A stretch of DNA of 64,000 bases, taken from positions 299,402 through 363,401 of the forward strand of contig NZ_JBBPCO010000002.1 of the NCBI RefSeq assembly GCF_038070005.1, read 5' to 3'. The position numbers and the translations under genes are program-made. Source of the stretch: Thermithiobacillus plumbiphilus (lineage in GTDB: Bacteria; Pseudomonadota; Gammaproteobacteria; Acidithiobacillales; Thermithiobacillaceae). Below are positions 37,821 through 47,025 of the stretch, piece by piece (the first letter of the stretch is position 1; each line of letters starts with the position of its first letter). The notes under the pieces are model-generated. The model ran no database searches. It was not told where the DNA came from and was given only the letters and a program-made list of their open reading frames with translations.

Positions 37821-38722
37821 AATCGAACCCAGGGCCGCAACTCTTCTGCATTCAGCAGCACGATCTGCTGCTCGCGGGCAGAACCTGCGTGTGGCTCGAT
37901 TTCCAGATGCATCAGGCGCAGAAAGTAGGGGAGCAGGGCGGCGCGCAGACGCTTTGTGACCTCACCCTGCTGCATGCCAAAGTCATCCTCGATCACGGCG
38001 CGCTGGGCCGGCGTCAGTCCCGGGTGCGGGCCGATGCGCAGCGTGACATAAGTCTGCCAGGCAGTATCCGCCGCTGCATTCTGATCCCGTATTTCTCGCA
38101 GCAAGGGTTTTCCCTGGATGCGCGCCAGCACGAAATCCCGAAATTCGCCATGTGATTCGCTATAGGCGCGCATGTGCCAGCGGTAGCCGTTATAGACCAG
38201 GGCGTGGGGGACTAGCGTGTGTGTCACTGGTGCCTCGCGGTTCAGCGACTGGTAGTCGAGTTGCAGGCAGCGGCTTTCGCGGATCGCCTGGCTGATGGCC
38301 TGCAGGGTGTCGAGCCGCAGCTCGCGCTCCAGTGGGCTGACGATCTCCACCGGCGGCAGCTCGCCCAGCAATACCAGCACCGGGCCATCCGGGCCCGCAG
38401 CGCTCTTTAGAAGATGCAGGAACTCCTCGGGCGTGCCGCGCAGGAAATGCGGCTGAAAGCTTGATCCGGCGCGGTAACATTTGCGCGAGCGATCGTACAG
38501 GAGGCTGCCTGGAAAGAGAGTCAGATACAGGCCGATGTCATTGGAGGCCTGTACCCGGCTGATGCCGAAGGCATTGACCAGGTCGCGGGTGCCGAGGCAG
38601 TCGGTCCAGAGCACAGTGGCTTCCAGCAGGGTCAGGCGCTGGCGCACTTCCCACTTGAGCGGGGCTTCCTTATCGATCACGTGAATGGGCAATTTGATCT
38701 CGCCTGAACGGGAAAGTCGCAT
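37817..38722 (-). CDS. WYL-domain transcriptional regulator, BrxR/CapW-like
   Basis: The 301-residue protein has three parts. Residues about 25-90 are a winged helix-turn-helix (LTLLEATVLW, RDLVNAFGISRVQASNDIGLYLT, LLYDRSRKCY, SFQPHF), the layout of BrxR/CapW N termini. Residues about 137-205 are the WYL domain (LQAISQAIRESRCLQLDYQS, HTLVPHALVYNGYRWHMRAY, FRDFVLARIQG). Residues about 225-300 are the WCX domain. In the WYL core the motif reads YRWHMRAY. Such proteins are usually dimeric repressors released by a nucleic-acid-like ligand, and they control BREX, CBASS and DNA-damage genes. Here the regulator is divergent from sbcD-sbcC-recC-recB-recD with a palindrome between. The ATG has no ribosome-binding site and abuts the palindrome. 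Confidence 0.88.
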   Translation of the reverse strand: MRLSRSGEIKLPIHVIDKEAPLKWEVRQRLTLLEATVLWTDCLGTRDLVNAFGISRVQASNDIGLYLTLFPGSLLYDRSRKCYRAGSSFQPHFLRGTPEEFLHLLKSAAGPDGPVLVLLGELPPVEIVSPLERELRLDTLQAISQAIRESRCLQLDYQSLNREAPVTHTLVPHALVYNGYRWHMRAYSESHGEFRDFVLARIQGKPLLREIRDQNAAADTAWQTYVTLRIGPHPGLTPAQRAVIEDDFGMQQGEVTKRLRAALLPYFLRLMHLEIEPHAGSAREQQIVLLNAEELRPWVRF

Positions 38723-38748
38723 GATATGTAAAGAAACTTGACATATCA
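38722..38748. promoter_or_regulatory. 27-bp palindrome, probable operator of the WYL regulator
   Basis: TGATATGT (38722-38729) and ACATATCA (38741-38748) are perfect inverted arms. Inside them AAG (38731-38733) and CTT (38737-38739) are also symmetric about base 38735. Eleven of 13 base pairs are complementary. The left arm touches the regulator's ATG, and the right arm overlaps the -35 box TTGACA of the divergent nuclease operon. Binding here would block both transcripts. Confidence 0.75.
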
Positions 38749-38765
38749 ATGAGGCCGACTATTCT
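38738..38765 (+). promoter_or_regulatory. Promoter of the sbcD-sbcC-recC-recB-recD operon
   Basis: A perfect -35 hexamer TTGACA (38738-38743) is followed after 16 bp by TATTCT (38760-38765). The predicted start of transcription is about 20 bp before sbcD. The -35 lies inside the palindrome described above, so the promoter should be repressible. Confidence 0.7.
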
Positions 38766-38791
38766 GGAATATAGCGCAATAAGGGGGGAAC

Positions 38792-40039
38792 ATGCTGCGC
38801 ATTCTGCATACGGCCGACTGGCATCTGGGTCATAGCCTGCACGGCATCAGCCGCGATGAGGAGCATCGGCGCTTTCTTGACTGGCTGCTTTCGCAGTTGC
38901 AGACGCGCGCGGTGGATCAGTTGCTGATTGCGGGAGATGTGTTCGATACCGCCAATCCGCCTGCCAGCGCCCAGGCGCTTTTCTATGATTTTCTCGCCAG
39001 CGCGCGCCAGCATTGCCCGCATCTGGGCATCATCGTGCTCGGCGGCAATCACGACTCGCCGGCCCGGCTGGAAGCACCCCAGCCGCTGCTGGCCCGGCTC
39101 GGCGTGCAGGTCCTTGGCGCATTGCCGCGCGATGCTGTCGGCGTGCCGGATTTCGAGCGCCTGATCCTGCCCTTGAAAAACCGCGTCGGCGAGCTTGTCG
39201 CCTGGTGCGTGGCCATGCCCTTTCTGCGCCCCGCCGATCTGCCCGTGGTGACAGATGCTGATACCGATCCCCTGATCGAGGGGGTGCGCCAGGTCTATGC
39301 CGCAGCCCTGGCCGCAGCGCAGGCGCGACGCCAGCCGGGACAGGCCCTGATCGCCACGGGGCATTGCTACATGGTTGGCACGGAGATTTCGGCCCTGAGC
39401 GAGCGCAAGGTCTTGGGCGGCAATCAGCATGCCCTGCCGGTGGATCTCTTTCCTGACACGATCGATTACGTGGCCCTGGGGCACATGCACCGGCCGCAAA
39501 AGGTCGGCGGCCACGAGCATGTCCGCTACAGTGGCTCGCCCATTCCCATGTCGCTGTCAGAGGCCGACTATCCCCATCAGGTGCTGCAGATCGATTTCGA
39601 GGCCGGGCGCCGCGTCGGGATCGAAGACATTCGCGTGCCGCGCACGGTCGATATCCTGCGTCTGCCCTCCGAGGGTCCCCTGCCGCTCAAGGAAGTTCTG
39701 GAGCAGCTGAAACATCTGATCCTGCCGGTGCGCCCGGAAGCGGAGTGGCCCTTGCTGGAGATTCGGGTTCAGCTCGACAAGCCCGAGCCTGGATTGCGTC
39801 AGCAACTCGACGAGGTGCTGGCAGACAAGCCACTGCGGCTGGTGAGGATCGACAAAATCCAGGCAGGAGCCGCGCAGAGCCTGGCCGACCGTCTTCCCGA
39901 AGATGCCCTGCAGGGTCTGGACCCTGCCGAGGTGTTCCTGCGCCGCTACCGGGAGCGCTATGATGCCGCGCCCTCTGCCGAGCTGCTGGAGGCCTTTCAT
40001 GAGCTGCTGGATAAAGTGCATGCGGGGGACGCGGCATGA
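38792..40039 (+). CDS. sbcD: Nuclease SbcCD subunit D (Mre11-type nuclease)
   Basis: SbcD is the Mn-dependent nuclease of the SbcCD (Rad50-Mre11) complex, which opens hairpins and protein-blocked DNA ends. The 415-residue protein has the phosphoesterase motifs ILHTADWHLGH, IAGDVFDTANPP, LGGNHDS, ATGHCYM and ALGHMHRPQ, followed by the capping and helix-loop domains. A GGGGGG ribosome-binding site precedes the ATG. The sbcC ATG overlaps its TGA (ATGA), typical of stoichiometric coupling. It is the first gene of a five-gene nuclease operon. Confidence 0.96.
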   Translation: MLRILHTADWHLGHSLHGISRDEEHRRFLDWLLSQLQTRAVDQLLIAGDVFDTANPPASAQALFYDFLASARQHCPHLGIIVLGGNHDSPARLEAPQPLLARLGVQVLGALPRDAVGVPDFERLILPLKNRVGELVAWCVAMPFLRPADLPVVTDADTDPLIEGVRQVYAAALAAAQARRQPGQALIATGHCYMVGTEISALSERKVLGGNQHALPVDLFPDTIDYVALGHMHRPQKVGGHEHVRYSGSPIPMSLSEADYPHQVLQIDFEAGRRVGIEDIRVPRTVDILRLPSEGPLPLKEVLEQLKHLILPVRPEAEWPLLEIRVQLDKPEPGLRQQLDEVLADKPLRLVRIDKIQAGAAQSLADRLPEDALQGLDPAEVFLRRYRERYDAAPSAELLEAFHELLDKVHAGDAA

Positions 40040-43000
40040 GAATCCTTGCCATCCGCGGTCGCAATCTCGCCAGTCTGGCGGGCAGCTTCGAGCTGGATCT
40101 TGCCAATGGCCCACTGGGGCGAGCGGGGCTGTTCGCCATCAGCGGCCGGACTGGCGCGGGCAAGAGCACCCTGCTCGATGCCCTGTGTCTGGCGCTCTTT
40201 GACCGCGTGCCGCGTCTGACCCAGGCAAACAAGGTTGCGGTTGGGCAGGCGGATCTCGCGCCAGAATTGCGCATCAGCGGTGATGACGTGCGCGGCATCC
40301 TGCGTCGGGGGGCTGCCGAAGGCTACGCCGAGGTGGATTTCATCGGGATCGATCGCAAGACCTATCGCGCGCGCTGGGAAGTGCGTCGGGCAAAGAACAA
40401 ACCAGGCGGCAGGCTGCAGGAACAGGTGCTGACGCTTCGCACTCTGCCGGATGATCATCTGATCGGCCGCACCAAGAAGGAAATCCTCGCCGAAATCAGC
40501 CAGCGCCTTGGCCTGAGCTTTGACCAGTTCAGGCGTGCCGTGCTGCTGGCCCAGGGTGATTTCGCCGCCTTCCTCAAGGCCGCTCACAAGGAGCGCTCCG
40601 AGCTGCTGGAACGCATCACCGGCACGGAAATCTACAGCGAGCTCTCGCGTGCGGCCTACCATCGCGCCAGGGAAGAGGAGCAGAAACTGCGCGAGCTGGA
40701 ACTGCGTCTGCAGGCACTTTCGGTATTGAGCGATGATGACCGCCAAGCCCTGCTGGCCGAGAAGGCGCTGATTGCCGAGGCGCGGGACAAGACGCAAGGC
40801 GAGCTGGCTGTCGTGCAGGATGCCTTGCGCTGGCATGAGCAGGCCACCAGCCTGCGCCAGGATTGTGATCGGGCGGTGCAGACCCTGCAGCAGGCTGAGC
40901 TTGCCTGGCAGGCCGCGGCTGATCGGGTGGAGGTGCTGAACCGGGTGCGGGCGGCCCAGCCTCTGCGACCGCTGCTGGAGGCCTGCGACCGGGCTGCTGG
41001 AGCCGGACGAGAAGCCGAAGCCGCCAGACAGGCGGCTCTGAAAGAGCTCGCAAAGGCCGAGGTAGATCTCTCAGTTCAGGAGCAGGCCTACAGCACGGCG
41101 GAAGGCCGACATCAGACGGCGGCATCTGCCTGGGACGCGGCCCAGCCTGCGCTGCAGGCCGCTCGGGAGCTGGATGTACGCATCCGCGAGGCGGGGCATC
41201 AACTCGAATCGGCAGAGCGCCTGCACCGCGAGGCCGGGCTGCAGGCGGCGCAGGCCGCCGATGCAGCGAGTGAACTTCGTGCCCGGCAGGCGCTTCAGGA
41301 AAGTGCTCTGGATGCCGATCGGGAATGGCTTGGCAGGCAACAGCATGTGGCCAGCCTGGCCGCCCAGTGGCCGCGCTGGGAGGATCTGCTCAAGCGCGCC
41401 CTGCAGTCCCGGCAAACGCAATTGACAGCAGAAGGCGCCTTGCCCCTGCATCAGTCGCAACTACAGGATTTTCAGGCGGGCATTCTGCGTCTGGAAGCCG
41501 AGCTGCAGGCCGCCCTGGCCGCCGAGGAATCCGCAGAGCAGAGCCTGGCTGAATGCGAAGCCGCGGCCTCCCGCTACTCCCTGGAAGCGATCAGCAATCA
41601 GCGAAATACCCGGGAAGCCCTGCGTGCCCGCCTGCAACACGCGGCTGGCCTGCTGACCCAGGCCGGTGAACGTTGGCAGGCCTTGTCTCGGGTTCAGGCG
41701 CAGCGGCAATCGCTGGCTGCCGAGTTGCTGGCTGCCGAACAGGCCCTGGCCAGCCATCAGCCCTTGCGTCCGCCGCTCGAAGCCCGGCTGGCGGAAGCCG
41801 AATCCATGCTGGAGCGCACCCTCCTGGCAGCGCAGGGGGATGTCGCGCAACTGCGCGCGCAACTGCAGACGGGCGAGCCCTGCATGGTCTGTGGCGCCCA
41901 GGAGCATCCCTGGGCCCAGCATCACCCGGCTTTTGAGGCCTTGTTGGGGGATCAGCGGGCTCGCGTCAATACCTTGAAGGCCGAGTTGCAGACCCTGATC
42001 GAGACCGAGTTGCGCTGGCAGGGCAAGCTGGAACAGTCACGTCAGGCCATGGCTGATTGCGAGCAGCAGATCAGTGACCTGGAGCAACGCTGTCAGGCGC
42101 TGCAGGCTGAGTGGGCGTCCCTGCCGGAGCGTCAGGATGAATTGGGTCCGGTCTGGGACGCTGCCCTTGCCACGCGCATGCAGGCACGGCTCTTGGCAGT
42201 CACTGCCGAGCTTGAGCAGTTGCAGGGCCAGGAAAAGGCGGCGCTTGCCAGCGAAGCCGCGCTCAGAACTGCCCGCGAGACCTGCGAATCGCAGCGCAGG
42301 AAACGTGAGCGCCTGCAGGCTGACACTCAGGCCCGGCGCGGGCGGGAGCAGATGCTGATCCATGCCCTTGAGCAGGAATCCGCGACCGCGACTGCCGCCC
42401 TGGCAGAGTACCAATCCGCCTGCGGGCAGCTCGCCGAAGCCCTGGCCGGTATCCCGAACTGGCAGACACAGCTTGCCAGTGAGGGCATGCGATTCCTGGC
42501 TGCCTGCTGTCAGCGGGTACTCGCCTATGAAGCCCGCGCGAAGCAGGCTGCCGATGCGGATGCCGCCCTGCGGGAAATCGCGCCAAAGCTGGCCGAAGCC
42601 GAAAGCCTGGCGCGTACCCTGGCGGCCCAGGCGGGTGAAGCGCTCCAGGGATTGCTGCAATGTCGCCAGCATCTTGCCGGACTGGAGGCGGAACGCCGGC
42701 AATTCTTCGATGGCGCAGCGGTGGAGTCGGCGAGCAGACAGCTCCAGGTCGAGCTTGACCAGGCCCGCGCATCGCTCGATGCCGCCAGGGATGCCCTCGC
42801 TGCCGCGCGCGAGGCCCTGGCGCTCGCCAGGCAGACCTTGGCGCATCGGACGACACAGGTAGCGGATGCGCAACGGCAACTGGTGGCCGCACAGGCTGAA
42901 TTGTCCGCAGCCCTGGCTGGACTCGGCTGGCAGGAAGTCGAGTTGCGCCAATGGCTGAGCCATGAGGCCAGCTGGCTGGCGCGCGAGAGTGCCGCGCTCG

Positions 43001-43848
43001 AAGCCCTGCAAAATGCCTGTCGTGATGCCAGCGTCCGGCTGGAGGCGCGCCAATCCCTGCTGGCGCGGCACGAACAGTCAGTGCCGCCCATGTCTGAAGA
43101 GGACGCCAGGGAAGCGCTGGCCATGCTGCAGGCCCGCCTGCAGTCACATGTAACGGACCTCGCTGGCATCGATGCGCGCCTGCGCCAGGACGACCAGCAA
43201 CGGGAACAGGCGGCGAGCACGCGGGAAAGCGCCGAGGTTCAACGCGCCCACTGGGCGCTCTGGGAAAGTCTTCGGGAGCTGATTGGCTCGGCGGACGGCG
43301 CCAAGTTTCGCAACTTCGCCCAGAGCCTCACGCTCGATGCCCTGCTGGGGCAGGCCAACCGCCATCTTGTCGATCTGGCGCGGCGCTACCGGCTTGAACG
43401 GGCGCCTGGCAGCGATCTCGACATCCAGGTCGTCGATCTTGAAATGGCCGATGAGGTGCGCAGCGTGCACAGTCTATCGGGGGGCGAGAGTTTTCTTGTT
43501 TCACTTGCGCTTGCGCTGGGGCTAGCCTCACTGTCCTCGCAGCGCACCCAGGTCGAGTCTCTGTTCATCGATGAGGGCTTTGGCGCCCTGGATCCGGATA
43601 CCCTGGGCATTGCTGTCGGCAGCCTCGATGCCCTGCAGTCCCAGGGCCGCCAGATTGGCGTGATTTCGCATGTGCCGGCCCTGGTGGAGAGCATCGGCGT
43701 GCAGGTGCATGTCGAGGCGATGGGCAGCGGGCGCAGCCGCGTCCGGGTGGTGGATGCACAGCTGAGCTGGCAGGCTGATGCCACTCTGGGTGGGATGGAT
43801 GAGGGAGGGGAAGGGGATGCTGAGGATCTATCACGGCAATCGGCTTGA
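40036..43848 (+). CDS. sbcC: Nuclease SbcCD subunit C (Rad50-like SMC ATPase)
   Basis: SbcC is the ATPase and tether of SbcCD. The 1270-residue protein, longer than the E. coli one, has an N-terminal Walker A (ISGRTGAGKSTLLDAL, near residue 35). Two very long Ala/Gln/Glu/Arg coiled coils are split by the zinc-hook CxxC (GEPCMVCGAQEHP, near residue 615). The C-terminal lobe has the ABC signature LSGGESFLVSLALALGL and Walker B LFIDEGFGALD. The last 32 nt overlap the start of recC. Coiled-coil composition is strongly Ala-rich, as expected for high GC. Confidence 0.95.
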   Translation: MRILAIRGRNLASLAGSFELDLANGPLGRAGLFAISGRTGAGKSTLLDALCLALFDRVPRLTQANKVAVGQADLAPELRISGDDVRGILRRGAAEGYAEVDFIGIDRKTYRARWEVRRAKNKPGGRLQEQVLTLRTLPDDHLIGRTKKEILAEISQRLGLSFDQFRRAVLLAQGDFAAFLKAAHKERSELLERITGTEIYSELSRAAYHRAREEEQKLRELELRLQALSVLSDDDRQALLAEKALIAEARDKTQGELAVVQDALRWHEQATSLRQDCDRAVQTLQQAELAWQAAADRVEVLNRVRAAQPLRPLLEACDRAAGAGREAEAARQAALKELAKAEVDLSVQEQAYSTAEGRHQTAASAWDAAQPALQAARELDVRIREAGHQLESAERLHREAGLQAAQAADAASELRARQALQESALDADREWLGRQQHVASLAAQWPRWEDLLKRALQSRQTQLTAEGALPLHQSQLQDFQAGILRLEAELQAALAAEESAEQSLAECEAAASRYSLEAISNQRNTREALRARLQHAAGLLTQAGERWQALSRVQAQRQSLAAELLAAEQALASHQPLRPPLEARLAEAESMLERTLLAAQGDVAQLRAQLQTGEPCMVCGAQEHPWAQHHPAFEALLGDQRARVNTLKAELQTLIETELRWQGKLEQSRQAMADCEQQISDLEQRCQALQAEWASLPERQDELGPVWDAALATRMQARLLAVTAELEQLQGQEKAALASEAALRTARETCESQRRKRERLQADTQARRGREQMLIHALEQESATATAALAEYQSACGQLAEALAGIPNWQTQLASEGMRFLAACCQRVLAYEARAKQAADADAALREIAPKLAEAESLARTLAAQAGEALQGLLQCRQHLAGLEAERRQFFDGAAVESASRQLQVELDQARASLDAARDALAAAREALALARQTLAHRTTQVADAQRQLVAAQAELSAALAGLGWQEVELRQWLSHEASWLARESAALEALQNACRDASVRLEARQSLLARHEQSVPPMSEEDAREALAMLQARLQSHVTDLAGIDARLRQDDQQREQAASTRESAEVQRAHWALWESLRELIGSADGAKFRNFAQSLTLDALLGQANRHLVDLARRYRLERAPGSDLDIQVVDLEMADEVRSVHSLSGGESFLVSLALALGLASLSSQRTQVESLFIDEGFGALDPDTLGIAVGSLDALQSQGRQIGVISHVPALVESIGVQVHVEAMGSGRSRVRVVDAQLSWQADATLGGMDEGGEGDAEDLSRQSA

Positions 43849-46800
43849 AACGCTGCTTGAGCGCCTGAGTGATCTGTGTCGCACGCCGCTGGCCAATCCG
43901 CTGGCGCCGGAACTGATCATCACCCAGCACGCCGGCATGGCGCGCTGGCTGTCCCAGCGACTTGCCATCCAGCAGGGCATTGCCGCCAATCTCGATTTTC
44001 CGCTGCCCTCGGCCTTTGTCTGGCGCGTCCTGCGGGAACAGGATGCAGCCTTGCCGCAGGAGTCTCCCTTTGACCGAGCGGTGCTGGTCTGGCGGATCTT
44101 TGCCTGTCTGCCCGAATGCCTGGCGCAGCCGGGTTTTGAGGAGTTGCAGCACTATCTGCGCGAGGATGCTGGCGAGTTCAAACGCTATCAGCTGGCCGGA
44201 CAGATTGCCGACGTCTTCGATCAGTACCTGATCTACCGGCCGCAATGGCTGCTGGCCTGGGAGGCGGGCGAGGATGATCACTGGCAGGCGCAGCTCTGGC
44301 GCAAGCTGGTGGGGGAGGGCGATACCCGGCACCGGGCGCAACTGCTGACAGATTTCCTGACACGTTGCCGGCAAGGTTCATGGAACAGCAGCTTGCCCGA
44401 ACGCATCAGCATTTTTGGCATCAATACCCTGCCACCGATCTACCTCGAAGTGCTCGTTCAGCTGTCCAGGATCCGCGATGTGCATCTGTTCGTGCTCAAT
44501 CCCTGCCTGGAATACTGGGGTGATCTCGTGTCCTCCCGGGACCAGGCGCGCCTGCAGGCTTACTGGCAACGCAAGGGCAAGACCGATGCCAGCGCTTATT
44601 TCCCGGTGCTCAACGAAATCCTGGCCTCCCAGGGGCGGCTCGGGCGCGAGTATCAGGAGCTGCTGCAAAAATACGCTGCGGATGCCGAAGTGGAAATGTG
44701 CTTCGAAGCCCCGGACACGAACACGCTGCTGGGTTGCCTACAGACCGATATCCTGCTGCTCGACGGCGGTCAGGCCACTGGGCAGGTAAGCATCCCGGCC
44801 CAGGATCTTTCCCTGCAGATCCATGCCTGCCACAGCCCACTGCGCGAGGTGCAAGTGTTGCACGATCAGTTGCTGGCCTGCTTCGAGTCCCACCCGGACC
44901 TGCGGCCAGCGGACATCGCCGTCATGTGTCCGAATATCGAGCGCTATGCGCCCTATATCGAGGCGGTGTTCGGGGCGGCCAGCGGCAATCGCTACATTCC
45001 CTGGGCCATCAGCGATCGCAGCCCGCGCCAGGAACATCCCTTGCTGCAGGCTTTTTTGCAATTGCTGCAGTTGCCGGGTAGCCGTTACGGGGTCTCCGAG
45101 GTGCTGGCCCTGCTCGAGGTGCCTGCCGTGCTGCGGCGCTTCGGACTCGATGCCGACGGGCTGGACTGCCTGCGCCAGTGGGTGCGCGACAGTGGCGTGC
45201 GCTGGGGGCGCGATCCTGCGGCGCGCACCGCCCTTGGCCTGCCTGCGCTCAGCGATCACACCTGGCAGTTCGGGCTGGAGCGCATGTATCTTGGCTATGC
45301 CATGCATCCCGAGGACAGCCTGTTCATGGAACGCCACCCCTACACGGTGATAGAGGGCGCCGATGCCCGTCATCTTGGCAGTCTCAGCAGCTTCATCGAG
45401 GCACTGGACAGCTATCGGGTGCTGCTCGACGACGATCTGAAACCCGCGCAGTGGGTGGAACTGCTCAATCGTCTCCTGAACGCCTTTTTCCTGGCGGACG
45501 ATGAAGAAACCCCCTTGTTGCAGGGTATCCGTGATTCGCTGGATGCCTGGCTGGAGGATACCGGGCGGGCGGGCTTCGACGCCCCGCTTGGGCTTGGCGT
45601 GGTCCGGGATGCCCTGCAGGGCGCCTTGCGGGATCCGGGAGCCAGGGCCCGCTTTCTGGCCGGTCAGGTCAATTTCTGCGGCATGGTGCCGATGCGCAGC
45701 ATCCCCTTTCGGGTGCTTTGCCTGATCGGTCTCAATGACGGGGACTACCCGCGCATCCAGCGACGCCCCGGCTTCGACCTGATGGCTGCGCGGCCCGAGC
45801 CCGGCGACCGCTCGCTGCGGGAAGATGATCGCTACCTCTTTCTGGAATGCCTGCTGTCGACCCGGGAGCGCCTCTATCTCAGTTACGTCGGGCGCAATCA
45901 GCGCGATAACAGCGTGATGCTGCCCTCGGTACTGGTCAGCGAACTGCTGGATTACCTTGAGGTCGGCTATATTGGCGAGCAGGGCAGGATCTCGGATCAG
46001 CTGATCACCGAGCACCCGCTGCAGCCCTTCGGCCATCACTACTATGGCAGGGAGACCGGCCTTTTCAGCTACGCCAGCGAGTGGCTGCCGGCCCTGCCGG
46101 AAATTTCCGGTGAACCGCCTTTCATTGAGCAGCCACTCTGTGAGCCGGAGCCTGATCGCCGGCAGGTGGACCTGGCTGATCTGCTCCGCTTCTTTCGCAA
46201 TCCCGCGAAGTTCTTTCTCAGGGACCGCCTCGGTATCCATCTGGAAGAAGCTGAAGCCGCATTGGCGGATGCCGAGCCCTTCGAGCTTGCTGGCCTGTCG
46301 CGTTATCAGATGCAGTCGGAGATGCTGGCGCGTGCGCTGGCCGGCGAAGATCTCGAAACCTACTTTCCCGTGCTGCGGGCCCAGGGGGCGCTGCCCTGCG
46401 GCGCTTTCGGCCAGACGATCTATCAGCAACAGCGTCAAACGATCGAAGACTTTGCCCGGGAGCGCGTGGCGCCACATCTGGGCGATCCCTGCGAGCCTCT
46501 GGAAATCAGGCTGCGACTGGGTGACTTTCACCTGCATGGCTGGCTGCGCGGCCTGACTGCGGCAGGCCTGCTGAGCTACCGTCCCGCGAAGGTCAAGGCC
46601 AGCGATCGCATCGGGCTCTGGCTCCAGCATCTGGTCCTGTGCTGTACTCCGACAGAAAGCCCCAACAGCATCCACATAGGCACTGATCAGATCTTGCGCC
46701 TTGCACCGTTCAGCGACGCCGAAGCGCAACTTGAAAGATTTCTTCAAGCCCACTGGCAGGGCCTGCGAGAGCCGCTGGCCTTCTTTCCGCAGTGCAGCCA

Positions 46801-47020
46801 TGCCTATGCCAGTGCCCGCGCGGCGGGCAAATCTGCCGAGGAAGCCCTGGCTAGCGCCGAAAAACTCTGGGAAAGCACGCCTTTTCAGATCGGCGAGGGC
46901 GATAGCTCCGAGATCCGGGTGGCCTGGCGGGGACGCAGGCCCTTCGAGCGCGACTTTGAGGATCTGGCGCAGCGGCTTCTGGTACCCATGTGCGAACTGT
47001 TGCAGAAAAAGAGGTCCTGA
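43817..47020 (+). CDS. recC: Exodeoxyribonuclease V gamma subunit
   Basis: RecC is the Chi-scanning subunit of RecBCD, an inactivated helicase/nuclease fold. The 1067-residue protein begins MLRIYHGNRLETLLERL and contains the family words LIITQHAGMARWLSQRLA, YLIYRPQWLLAWE, LFVLNPCLEYWGDLV, ADIAVMCPNIERYAPYIEAVFG and VCGMVPMR-like FCGMVPMRSIPFRVLCLIGLNDGDYPR. The ATG has a purine-rich GGAGGGGAAGGGG leader. An upstream in-frame ATG adds 13 non-conserved residues. It overlaps sbcC, which is what joins the SbcCD and RecBCD genes into one transcript. Confidence 0.94.
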   Translation: MLRIYHGNRLETLLERLSDLCRTPLANPLAPELIITQHAGMARWLSQRLAIQQGIAANLDFPLPSAFVWRVLREQDAALPQESPFDRAVLVWRIFACLPECLAQPGFEELQHYLREDAGEFKRYQLAGQIADVFDQYLIYRPQWLLAWEAGEDDHWQAQLWRKLVGEGDTRHRAQLLTDFLTRCRQGSWNSSLPERISIFGINTLPPIYLEVLVQLSRIRDVHLFVLNPCLEYWGDLVSSRDQARLQAYWQRKGKTDASAYFPVLNEILASQGRLGREYQELLQKYAADAEVEMCFEAPDTNTLLGCLQTDILLLDGGQATGQVSIPAQDLSLQIHACHSPLREVQVLHDQLLACFESHPDLRPADIAVMCPNIERYAPYIEAVFGAASGNRYIPWAISDRSPRQEHPLLQAFLQLLQLPGSRYGVSEVLALLEVPAVLRRFGLDADGLDCLRQWVRDSGVRWGRDPAARTALGLPALSDHTWQFGLERMYLGYAMHPEDSLFMERHPYTVIEGADARHLGSLSSFIEALDSYRVLLDDDLKPAQWVELLNRLLNAFFLADDEETPLLQGIRDSLDAWLEDTGRAGFDAPLGLGVVRDALQGALRDPGARARFLAGQVNFCGMVPMRSIPFRVLCLIGLNDGDYPRIQRRPGFDLMAARPEPGDRSLREDDRYLFLECLLSTRERLYLSYVGRNQRDNSVMLPSVLVSELLDYLEVGYIGEQGRISDQLITEHPLQPFGHHYYGRETGLFSYASEWLPALPEISGEPPFIEQPLCEPEPDRRQVDLADLLRFFRNPAKFFLRDRLGIHLEEAEAALADAEPFELAGLSRYQMQSEMLARALAGEDLETYFPVLRAQGALPCGAFGQTIYQQQRQTIEDFARERVAPHLGDPCEPLEIRLRLGDFHLHGWLRGLTAAGLLSYRPAKVKASDRIGLWLQHLVLCCTPTESPNSIHIGTDQILRLAPFSDAEAQLERFLQAHWQGLREPLAFFPQCSHAYASARAAGKSAEEALASAEKLWESTPFQIGEGDSSEIRVAWRGRRPFERDFEDLAQRLLVPMCELLQKKRS

Positions 47021-47025
47021 AATCC

